A stretch of 26,183 nt of DNA from assembly GCA_028701635.1 (NCBI GenBank), contig JAQVQJ010000005.1:1-26183 (forward strand), written 5' to 3'. The translations under genes were made by a program, and so were the position numbers. Shown piece after piece: positions 14,495 through 23,000 of the stretch. This stretch comes from Clostridia bacterium. Its GTDB lineage: Bacteria; Bacillota_A; Clostridia; Christensenellales; UBA1242. Every line of letters starts with the position of its first letter. Within the stretch, counting starts at the first letter, position 1. Under the pieces are notes generated by a model. The model was not told the origin of the DNA. It ran no database searches and saw only the letters and a list, made by a program, of their open reading frames with translations.

Positions 14495-15142
14495 ATGCCG
14501 AAAAAAACTATGTCAAACGACAACGATACTATTGACACAGAGGATGTCAAAGTTGAAGAAGAAGCTCTTAAAGAAACTCCTACTGAGGAGATTAAGAAAG
14601 AAATCATTGAAAAATATGGTTTTGATCCTGAAGAGCACGAGGAGCTTATTGAGAAATTAACAAACGATAAGCTGGAAGATAGAAAAAGGTTAAGCACGGC
14701 TATCAAACAAAAAAGAAGCTGGAGAGATAAGTTTAAATCCACTGAAAAATCTGTTGTTAAAACAGATAAGGAAGTTAAACAAAAAATCAATCCTTCAGAT
14801 ATAGATTCTTTGGTTGAAGCTAAACTTAACGAAAAGTTGAGGGAAAAAGAAATAAATGACCTTGACTTTGACGAGGAGATTAAGAAACAAATTGAAACAT
14901 ATGCGAAAGTTAATAATGTAGGCATCAAAGAAGCGACCAATTCTAATTATATAAAATTCTTAATTAAAGAAAACAAAGAAAAGGAAGTAATAGATGATGC
15001 AACCATTAGTAACAAGCATAATAAAAACAAATCTGTAAAAAATTATGATAGTATGTCTTTTAATGATTTTGACCTAACTACCAAGGAAGGACGAAAAGAT
15101 TATTCTGAATTTATGGAATATAAAAAAAAGATTACTAAATAA
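14495..15142 (+). CDS. Capsid scaffolding protein
   Basis: Probably the internal scaffold that shapes the procapsid. The N-terminus is very acidic (about 1-60), followed by a charged, helical, coiled-coil-prone region (LNEKLREKEINDLDFDEEIKKQIETYAKV) and a short basic C-terminus (EYKKKITK), the usual scaffold layout in which the C-terminus contacts the capsid protein. It lies directly before the major capsid gene, the standard position. No protease motif is visible. A second ATG at 14510 (MSNDND) could be the true start; neither has an SD. Confidence 0.75.
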   Translation: MPKKTMSNDNDTIDTEDVKVEEEALKETPTEEIKKEIIEKYGFDPEEHEELIEKLTNDKLEDRKRLSTAIKQKRSWRDKFKSTEKSVVKTDKEVKQKINPSDIDSLVEAKLNEKLREKEINDLDFDEEIKKQIETYAKVNNVGIKEATNSNYIKFLIKENKEKEVIDDATISNKHNKNKSVKNYDSMSFNDFDLTTKEGRKDYSEFMEYKKKITK

Positions 15143-15161
15143 TTTTCAGAAATAAAAAAAT

Positions 15162-16361
15162 ATGGCAAACGATTTAGATGCTTTGAATCCTGAGTTTTGG
15201 GCTAACGAAATGCAAATGGTTCTTTTTAAAGAAAATGTTGCTATTCCTTTGGCTAACACAGAACTCAGGGATGTATTAAGCTCTGGGGACAGAGTTCACA
15301 AACCTTATAGATCTTCAATTATAGATCAGGCTTATACCAAAGGGACTCAAATTACTACATTTAATGATGTGTCTGCTACAGACGAATACTTAGATGTTGA
15401 TACTATTAGAGTGGCGCCTTTCTATATTGATGAAGTAGATAAAATCCAAAACAAATGGGATGCTCTTCAAAAATATGCACAGGACGCAGGTAGAGTGTTA
15501 AGTAATAGAATTGACCAAGCGGTGTTAGCACAATATTCTAATGCCAGAGGGTATATTTCTTCACAAGATATGGGTGGTTCTGGAACTGGCTCATTTGCAT
15601 TATCAGCTTCCAATGTTATTGATATGTTTGCAGTTGCTTCAAGAAAACTTGAATCTGCAGATGTTATGACTAACGATAAAGTTGCGGTAATTGGACCTAG
15701 AACTATTGAAGTGTTAAGAAAATATGTTGCTGGTAGAGAATCTGGATTCGGTGATATAGTTGGTGAAAATGGTGTAATTGGTAGTAGAATGGGATTCCAA
15801 TTAGTTCAGTCTAATAACGTTCCTTTCACTGCGGTTATTACTATTAGTGACACTCCTACCGACGGACAGACATTAACTATTGATGGTGTGACCTTTACTT
15901 GGGAAGCACATGGTACTTCTTGTAATTCGGCAGGTGAAGTAGATATTGGTACTTCTGCAACTGATGCTGGTGATAACTTATGTTTAGCAATCAACGGAAC
16001 AACTGCGGCAACCACTTCAACTTATTACGATTTAAGTGTTGCGGATAGAAGAAAACTTAGAAAACATAATTTATATGCTACCAATGATGCAGGGGTTGTG
16101 ACTGTGGTTGGTTATGGTGATGTTTCTTTTGCAGAATCATCTGATAATGTTGCTATTACCAGTGTTACTCAATATCCTATGTTTATGATGAGAAAGGCTA
16201 TTGATTTGGTTGTGCAAAAAGCTCCTACCGTGGTCATCAAAGAAGTTCAAGATAAGTTGGGTAAAAACGTATTGCCTTGGACATTGTATGGAACAAAGTT
16301 ATTTGACAATATGAAAGACGCAATAACTTATGCTTCAATTGATGCAAGTAATTGGGTATAA
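15162..16361 (+). CDS. Major capsid protein (HK97 fold) with an inserted domain
   Basis: Forms the icosahedral shell. The N-terminal part (PEFWANEMQMVLFKENVAIPLANTELRD) and the segment GDRVHKPYRSSIIDQAY...FYIDEVDKIQ resemble the N-arm, E-loop and spine regions of podovirus/P22-like HK97-fold capsid proteins. ID(x)AVLAQY and KVAVIGPRTIEVLRKY fit the A-domain core. An apparent insertion at about 223-330 (ITISDTPTDGQTLTIDGVTF...) has the look of a beta-sandwich and breaks the core before PMFMMRKAIDLVVQKAP resumes. Length 399. The start has no SD. The gene lies after the scaffold and before decoration proteins. Confidence 0.87.
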   Translation: MANDLDALNPEFWANEMQMVLFKENVAIPLANTELRDVLSSGDRVHKPYRSSIIDQAYTKGTQITTFNDVSATDEYLDVDTIRVAPFYIDEVDKIQNKWDALQKYAQDAGRVLSNRIDQAVLAQYSNARGYISSQDMGGSGTGSFALSASNVIDMFAVASRKLESADVMTNDKVAVIGPRTIEVLRKYVAGRESGFGDIVGENGVIGSRMGFQLVQSNNVPFTAVITISDTPTDGQTLTIDGVTFTWEAHGTSCNSAGEVDIGTSATDAGDNLCLAINGTTAATTSTYYDLSVADRRKLRKHNLYATNDAGVVTVVGYGDVSFAESSDNVAITSVTQYPMFMMRKAIDLVVQKAPTVVIKEVQDKLGKNVLPWTLYGTKLFDNMKDAITYASIDASNWV

Positions 16362-16367
16362 ACATTA

Positions 16368-16438
16368 AACCTTTGGGAGTAGTATAGGTTAAACTCCCGT
16401 TGAAGGTTATTAAGGTAAGAGATCTTTTAATAAAAGAT
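16368..16438 (+). promoter_or_regulatory. Folded intergenic RNA between capsid and decoration genes
   Basis: Nested stems AACCTT/AAGGTT (16368-16373 with 16403-16408) and GGGAGT/ACTCCC (16375-16380 with 16393-16398), then a second hairpin ATCTTTTA/TAAAAGAT (16422-16429 with 16431-16438). There is no T-run, so these are not simple terminators. They may protect mRNA ends so that capsid and decoration proteins are made in different amounts. Confidence 0.45.
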
Positions 16439-16448
16439 ACTCCTAAAA

Positions 16449-16452
16449 AGGA
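16449..16452 (+). promoter_or_regulatory. Shine-Dalgarno site, unusual in this window
   Basis: AGGA sits five bases before the ATG at 16458. Nearly all other genes here lack such a site. It can pair with TCCT at 16441-16444 in a small hairpin, which might limit access. Confidence 0.5.
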
Positions 16453-16457
16453 CAATT

Positions 16458-17240
16458 ATGAGCAAAATATTTAATAGAAGTGTTTTAATTGCTGGGGAAT
16501 CAAGAACTATTAACTCAGTAACTATAAATGCGGTTGAATACAATTCATCTGATAAAATAGTTAGATGTAGTGGGGACACTGTTCCTACCGATGGTTCTGC
16601 TGGATTTGCAGTGGGTTGTATGTTTATTGACACCGATTCAGGCACTGGAACAACTTTCTATGTTAATGAAGGTTCAATTACTTCTTGCGATTTTAACGCA
16701 TTAACAGGAGATGCTGGTGCTATTGGTCCGACTGGCTATACAGGTTATACAGGATATACAGGTTATACCGGTGATGATGGTGCGGCTTCTACCGTAACAG
16801 GACCTACTGGTTATACAGGCTATACTGGTTATACGGGTTCAATAGGACCAGTTGGTGCGGCTTCTACCGTAACAGGACCAACAGGCTATACAGGCTATAC
16901 AGGTTACACTGGTGCAGATTCTTCGGTGACTGGACCAACAGGATACACTGGAGACACTGGTGCAACTGGTCCAATCGGTCCGACAGGATATACGGGTTAC
17001 ACAGGAAGTTCTGATTTAGAACAAGTAGATTTAGTTTTCTCTGATTCTGAAACAGGTGCTACTGGTGCTTGCACAGCAGGTTCAACTGTAATTGGTCAAT
17101 ATATTTCAGGTGTTACTGGAAGTCCTCAATTATCGTTCTGCAAATTAAGTGTTGCGGATACTACGGTAACTGGGGAATTGACTACTGCACCAGGTGCAGG
17201 GGATGCGGTTGGAATCAAGGTTACTTTGTTAAAAGCCTAA
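16458..17240 (+). CDS. Collagen-like decoration/fibre protein
   Basis: Likely a virion surface protein. Residues 1-82 form a globular domain ([37 protein letters not shown]) of the type seen in small phage head-surface proteins. Residues about 83-184 are Gly-X-Y triplets, mostly Gly-Tyr-Thr with some Gly-Pro-Thr and Gly-Ala-Ser, expected to form a trimeric collagen-like rod. The C-terminal 75 residues ([28 protein letters not shown]) form a small beta domain. A 26-base stretch is repeated exactly within the rod (near 16779 and 16855), so the repeat has been duplicated. Thr- and Tyr-rich rods are possible targets of the sugar cassette. The gene follows the capsid gene and has the only clear SD. 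Confidence 0.82.
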   Translation: MSKIFNRSVLIAGESRTINSVTINAVEYNSSDKIVRCSGDTVPTDGSAGFAVGCMFIDTDSGTGTTFYVNEGSITSCDFNALTGDAGAIGPTGYTGYTGYTGYTGDDGAASTVTGPTGYTGYTGYTGSIGPVGAASTVTGPTGYTGYTGYTGADSSVTGPTGYTGDTGATGPIGPTGYTGYTGSSDLEQVDLVFSDSETGATGACTAGSTVIGQYISGVTGSPQLSFCKLSVADTTVTGELTTAPGAGDAVGIKVTLLKA

Positions 17241-17258
17241 ATTTTAACTATTTCTTTT

Positions 17259-17287
17259 ACCAGCTTTCTTAGAAAAGTAAAACTGGT
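17259..17287 (+). repeat. Imperfect stem-loop between structural genes
   Basis: ACCAG (17259-17263) pairs with CTGGT (17283-17287), with TTT/AAA continuing past one mismatch. It is weak and lacks a T-run. Confidence 0.3.
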
Positions 17288-17311
17288 TTCTGCAGAATAA
17301 AAATAAACAAT

Positions 17312-17596
17312 ATGAATTTTAAATATTCAAATATAACATTAGCAGCTCCTACTACTACTGTTGTAAAAACAGGGGAAGGAGTTTTACATTCAATTACTAT
17401 CAATAAAGCGGTTGCTTCTGGCACAATTACAATATACGACAATACAGCTGGTTCAGGGACTAAAATAGGAACTATCACAATGCCAGAAACTTTATTGAAA
17501 AATCAAGAAACATTGATTTATGATGTTGCTTTTACAAAAGGATTAACAATAGTTACAGCAACAGGAGCGCAAGATATAACTATTGCATATAGATAA
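17312..17596 (+). CDS. Small beta-rich phage structural protein
   Basis: 94 residues of short beta strands (HSITINKAVASGTITIYDNTAG, GTKIGTITMP, TLIYDVAFTKGLTIVTATGAQDITIAYR). This pattern recurs in small proteins near phage head and fibre genes and probably forms a beta-sandwich that coats the head or caps a fibre. It lies between the two collagen-like genes. No catalytic residues are present. The start follows AATAAACAAT, a leader shared with other genes here. Confidence 0.68.
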   Translation: MNFKYSNITLAAPTTTVVKTGEGVLHSITINKAVASGTITIYDNTAGSGTKIGTITMPETLLKNQETLIYDVAFTKGLTIVTATGAQDITIAYR

Positions 17597-17632
17597 TAAT
17601 ATATTCTATATATTAAGATTATTATTATATTT

Positions 17633-17833
17633 ATGACCTGGACAAAACAATCAAAAAATACTTCATCTTGGGTAAACAATGTTAAAAATTCTTCTATATT
17701 AGATGATAATGTAGAATTTTTGTTAAAACAAGACGAGTGTTATTTGCTTTTGCAGTCATTGGGAAAAATAGTTTTATCTCAATCAACAGGTTATAAACAT
17801 AAGAATAATTGGGAAAACCAAATTAAACATTAA
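17633..17833 (+). CDS. Small protein, unknown
   Basis: 66 residues ([21 protein letters not shown]...). Many Trp, Asn and Ser residues, with a helix at [12 protein letters not shown]. Not recognised. It ends two bases before the long collagen-like gene, so it may be a co-translated fibre partner or chaperone; that is a guess from position. Confidence 0.6.
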   Translation: MTWTKQSKNTSSWVNNVKNSSILDDNVEFLLKQDECYLLLQSLGKIVLSQSTGYKHKNNWENQIKH

Positions 17834-17835
17834 CT

Positions 17836-19470
<1,635 letters not shown>

Positions 19471-19475
19471 ATAAT

Positions 19476-19688
19476 ATGATTAGAAACTTTGATAATATAT
19501 TAAACCAAGAATTAAGAGAAGAAATTGATCCGAAATATAATAATATTCACGATGAATTATCGGATTGTTATTATAAGAAAAAAGAATTTAGGAAGTATGG
19601 TATTTTGGACAAACAAACCTTTGATAAATTACACGGCTTAATTTTTAATATGAGAGATATGGAATATAATGAAAAGATTAGGAAATAA
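19476..19688 (+). CDS. Small charged protein, unknown
   Basis: 70 residues, highly charged and helical (ELREEIDPKYNNIHDELSDCYYKKKEF). Not recognised. It starts five bases after the collagen-like gene and shares its AT-rich codon use, unlike the following gene. Confidence 0.6.
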   Translation: MIRNFDNILNQELREEIDPKYNNIHDELSDCYYKKKEFRKYGILDKQTFDKLHGLIFNMRDMEYNEKIRK

Positions 19689-19749
19689 AGATATAGCAAA
19701 TAAAATTAGCAAAAAAATAAAAAACAAATACTCTATCGTGAGTAACTAA
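19669..19749 (+). CDS. Possible 26-residue basic peptide
   Basis: An ATG inside the end of the previous gene opens a 26-residue, lysine-rich frame (MKRLGNKDIANKISKKIKNK...). Coding status is uncertain; it could be chance in AT-rich DNA. Confidence 0.25.
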   Translation: MKRLGNKDIANKISKKIKNKYSIVSN

Positions 19750-19763
19750 TAACTAATAAACAT

Positions 19764-20633
19764 ATGGCAGACATCAACCCCTCACAAGACTATGACGTTA
19801 TCCATACGCTTACCTTTGCGGCGGGGAGCGGGACTTGTAATATCCGCCTTTATCGGGGGTCTTATTCGGCATATACGGGCACGGTCTATTATCGGGCAGG
19901 GACTTCGGGTGAATGGACGGAGTTGAATGTATCGGGGACGGGAACGACTTTTCCCGTGTCATCAACGACGATGCAGATTGGGCACGACCATAACAAGAGC
20001 GGGAATGATTATATGACCGCCAGTTTTTACGGGCAAGCTACAAATTTGACAGGGATTACCATATCGCAAAAGGCGGTATTTAGCGGAACGATGGGCAACT
20101 ACTTTATGTATCTCTACGCCAACGGTTGCACTGCCCTCACCTCTCTTGCCGTCCCCGACACCAGCGAACTGACCAGCGTGGGCAACGACTTTTTGTTTCG
20201 CTACGCCTACGGTTGCACCGCCCTCACCTCTCTTGCCGTCCCCGACACCAGCGGGCTGGCCAGCGTGGGATATGACTTTATGACTTCCTACGTTGACGGT
20301 TGCACCGCCCTCACCCGCCTCGCCGTCCCCGACACCAGCGAACTGAACATCGTGGGCGACAGATTTATGGCTTACTACACTGACTATTGCTCCTCCCTCC
20401 TCCGTCTTGAACTTCCCGCGGCCGGTTGGTTTGTAGAGCATAATATAGATTGGAGCGTGCCATCAGGCAGGTTGAATCACCTCAAAGGTTATGTCAAAAA
20501 CTCCACTGATGAAACCGCGTGGAAAGCACTTACGGCAAGCGATAAAACTCTTTATTTGAATTATGTGCGGAGTGAAGATGATGTTATTTTGGAGGGTGGT
20601 TCTGCAAACATTTTTTTAGGTTGTAATTTTTAA
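19764..20633 (+). CDS. Repeat protein with LRR-like 29-residue units, higher GC
   Basis: 289 residues. After an N-terminal beta domain (1-100), 29-residue repeats run from about 121 to 210: GCTALTSLAVPDTS-x-L-x-SVG followed by a variable patch. The DNA period is exactly 87 bases (20124, 20211, 20298, 20385). This resembles BspA-type leucine-rich repeats, which bind surface ligands. Conserved residues form the scaffold, while the positions after SVG differ in every unit (NDFLFRYAY, YDFMTSYVD, DRFMAYYTD). GC content and codon use are clearly higher than in neighbouring genes, so the gene was probably acquired separately. It may act as a host-recognition or adhesion module. Confidence 0.75.
   Translation: MADINPSQDYDVIHTLTFAAGSGTCNIRLYRGSYSAYTGTVYYRAGTSGEWTELNVSGTGTTFPVSSTTMQIGHDHNKSGNDYMTASFYGQATNLTGITISQKAVFSGTMGNYFMYLYANGCTALTSLAVPDTSELTSVGNDFLFRYAYGCTALTSLAVPDTSGLASVGYDFMTSYVDGCTALTRLAVPDTSELNIVGDRFMAYYTDYCSSLLRLELPAAGWFVEHNIDWSVPSGRLNHLKGYVKNSTDETAWKALTASDKTLYLNYVRSEDDVILEGGSANIFLGCNF
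20124..20384 (+). repeat. Three in-phase 87-bp tandem repeats
   Basis: Units at 20124-20210, 20211-20297 and 20298-20384, with a diverged partial copy before and after. They encode the 29-residue repeats of the surrounding gene. The first halves are nearly identical at DNA level; the ends vary. Confidence 0.8.
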
Positions 20634-20637
20634 ACAT

Positions 20638-20721
20638 ATGCAATTTAAAGAGGATATGAGAAGAAAACGAAAGAAAAAAGTTGAACCAAGATATTGTTTA
20701 GAATGTAAAAATGTATTTTAA
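20638..20721 (+). CDS. Tiny basic protein with CxxC motif
   Basis: A 27-residue frame beginning MQFKEDMRRKRKKK and ending CLECKNVF. It has a cluster of basic residues and one Cys-x-x-Cys, half of a zinc ribbon. It fits exactly between neighbours and returns to AT-rich codon use. It may be a real small gene or a remnant of a larger zinc-finger protein. Confidence 0.4.
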   Translation: MQFKEDMRRKRKKKVEPRYCLECKNVF

Positions 20722-20745
20722 TAAAAAAAATTAACAAAAATAATT

Positions 20746-21498
20746 ATGATATTTAGCGACACTTCGGGGTATCAAGGAATCGTTCAGGATATAGACTTCA
20801 TCTTATTCGGTTCATCTACTGCTACTTCATCTTACGCAATAGCAGACAAAACAAGAAATATTAATAGTTGGTATGACAAGGCAGCTTCAATAATTATAAA
20901 ATCAGATGACAGATGGGAATGGGATGACAATAACCAAACTGGTTTACCTATCGGGACTAATGATTTAGTTGCAAACCAACAAGACTATGAAATATCAGGG
21001 GCAGATTTCTTAAAAATATTAAAAGTAGAAATAAAAGATTCTTCTGGTAATTGGAATCCATTAACTCCTATAAGTTTAGATGATAAAAGGTCAGTTTCAA
21101 TGACTGATTATAAAAAAACAGCAGGGACTCCTGATGAATATGATAAATTTGGTAATTCTATTTTCTTATATCCTAAACCTTCGTCTACAATAACAGACGG
21201 ACTTAAAGTATTTTATCAAAGAAATGTTTCTCATTTTACTACGGCAGATACTACAAAGGTTCCAGGGTTTGCTGAAATGTTTCATAAATATTTATCATAT
21301 GGTGCGGCACTCGACTATGCTATTGCACACACAATGAATAATAAGATAAATATATTAGTCCCATTGATTCAACAAATGGAAAACGATATTAGAGAATATT
21401 ATTCTACCAGAAATGATAAAGATGATATTCCAAGAATGTCATTACAAAAAGAAAATTACGGATTTGAATCAGAATATGGTTGTATTTTCAAACGCTAG
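20746..21498 (+). CDS. Head-tail adaptor-like protein
   Basis: 250 residues. The start (IADKTRNINSWYDKAASIIIKSDDRWEWDD) and middle (LVANQQDYEISGADFLKILKVEIKDSSGNW, PLTPISLDDKRS) follow the pattern of adaptor proteins that bind below the portal in podovirus-like phages: a helical beginning, then a beta-rich 'dDxY' segment. The C-terminus is helical (YLSYGAALDYAIAHTMNNK, QQMENDIREYYSTRND). Assignment is by resemblance and position before the tail protein gene. It ends in TAG, used as a true stop. Confidence 0.62.
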   Translation: MIFSDTSGYQGIVQDIDFILFGSSTATSSYAIADKTRNINSWYDKAASIIIKSDDRWEWDDNNQTGLPIGTNDLVANQQDYEISGADFLKILKVEIKDSSGNWNPLTPISLDDKRSVSMTDYKKTAGTPDEYDKFGNSIFLYPKPSSTITDGLKVFYQRNVSHFTTADTTKVPGFAEMFHKYLSYGAALDYAIAHTMNNKINILVPLIQQMENDIREYYSTRNDKDDIPRMSLQKENYGFESEYGCIFKR

Positions 21499-21556
21499 AA
21501 TACTTATTCTTTCCTTTTCTATTTCTTATGGTAGTTCTAATTCAAGCATATAAAAT

Positions 21557-22999
21557 ATGGCAAAAGATAATACATTCACATTAATATTTGATAAATTTTA
21601 TCAAGGATATGGTCCATTAGCATTTAAAAATAATTTAACAGAAATTGGAGGCACAGGACATGCGTCTTTAATGCAAAATGCTAATGTCATAAATGGAGAT
21701 TATGTTACGCAAGGACCTGGTTTATCTACATTGACAGCAGGGACAGAAGATGGGGCAATAACAGAACCATTAGATTTCATAATGGATAAAGCAGTATCTA
21801 ATGGAGTGTCTTTTGCAATAGGAAATACTAAATTACAAAAGATAACAACTACTGCTGTAACCAACGACGGAACATTTCCTCATACTATTACAGATTGTGC
21901 AGAGGGAGAATCAATACAAGTTTTAGATGGAGATATATATTATTTTTTTAACACTTCCAGTGCTGGTCAAATAGGTAAATTAGTTTTGCCTTCGACTTTT
22001 GATGATGATTGGGGTTCTACTACTCCCACGGGAGCTGGTTCATTACAAAAAGCACCTCATCCTTCTGATAAAAAAGAAGATATTATTGCATTTGGTAATG
22101 GGCAATACTTGGGAACCTATATTAAAGAAACAAACACATTAGATGTTGATAAATTAGATTTTGGATCTGATTGTGAAGTTGCTGATGTGGTTTATAATGC
22201 AGGATATTGGTATATTGCAGTTAATTCGGGAGTATCTGGAACAAATAGAAACGAAGGACAAATATATTTATATAATGGTTCTGCAACAACTTCTTTACTT
22301 CAAGACGAAACTGGAGTGGGTATGCAGAGAATTGGATTTCTTTATAGAGTTAATGGGATAATATATGTTGCTTATCAAGATTTAACATCAAGTGGCTATA
22401 CGATAGGATATATTTTTGGAAGTCAGATAAAACCACTCGGTAAATTTAATGGTTCACTTCCTACATTTAATAAAAAAACATTATACGAAAATACAATTTT
22501 GTTTATTTCCAGCTCATCTATATATTCGTCTGGTGCAATAATTGAAGATTTGCCTTATCAAATAAGTCAAATTGCGGATGGCGGATATGTAAATGTAACC
22601 GCAATAGCTGCTCCATTTGGAACACCAATAGTTGCTTCAAATGACGGGACTCATTATAAATTAGCAAAATTTAATGGTTATGATACTGCTTCATATTGGA
22701 AATCTATAATTGTCCCTATAATTGGTCCGTATCATAAAGGGTTTATAGATAAAATTGTAGTTTTGACTAAAACACTTAAAAGCAATGCAAGATGTGATTT
22801 AATTTTAGAATGTGACCAGGGGACAAGCAATTCAAATACATTTCAAATAACAACAGGGAAAAGACTACATTCAACAACTGCGATAGGCTTAAACGAAATA
22901 GAAGATATTAGAGTTTATCTAAATTGGGCAAATGGAAACTCAACTAACGATTGTCCTATAAGACGAGTAATTGTGCAAGGACATTATTCAGAATCATAA
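21557..22999 (+). CDS. Tail protein, beta-propeller-like (P22 gp10-type candidate)
   Basis: 480 residues, mostly beta strands with repeated 'Y-I/V-A-x-N' and 'G-Q-I-Y-L-Y' motifs that suggest a propeller-like or stacked beta fold. It begins with FYQGYGPLAFKNNLTEIGGTGHASLMQNANVINGD, a form common in phage tail-stabilising proteins. In short-tailed phages such a protein follows the adaptor and closes the portal channel. No catalytic motif is seen. It precedes the receptor-binding protein by one base. The detailed function is inferred. Confidence 0.6.
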   Translation: MAKDNTFTLIFDKFYQGYGPLAFKNNLTEIGGTGHASLMQNANVINGDYVTQGPGLSTLTAGTEDGAITEPLDFIMDKAVSNGVSFAIGNTKLQKITTTAVTNDGTFPHTITDCAEGESIQVLDGDIYYFFNTSSAGQIGKLVLPSTFDDDWGSTTPTGAGSLQKAPHPSDKKEDIIAFGNGQYLGTYIKETNTLDVDKLDFGSDCEVADVVYNAGYWYIAVNSGVSGTNRNEGQIYLYNGSATTSLLQDETGVGMQRIGFLYRVNGIIYVAYQDLTSSGYTIGYIFGSQIKPLGKFNGSLPTFNKKTLYENTILFISSSSIYSSGAIIEDLPYQISQIADGGYVNVTAIAAPFGTPIVASNDGTHYKLAKFNGYDTASYWKSIIVPIIGPYHKGFIDKIVVLTKTLKSNARCDLILECDQGTSNSNTFQITTGKRLHSTTAIGLNEIEDIRVYLNWANGNSTNDCPIRRVIVQGHYSES

Positions 23000-23000
23000 T

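Noticed and set aside
14443..14940. 165-residue minus-strand frame opposite the scaffold gene
   Set aside because: Ser/Leu-rich antisense shadow of a coding sequence with clear scaffold features on the plus strand.
19962..20441. 159-residue minus-strand frame opposite the 29-residue repeats
   Set aside because: High GC and periodicity lengthen antisense frames; it has no recognisable domain and no start context.
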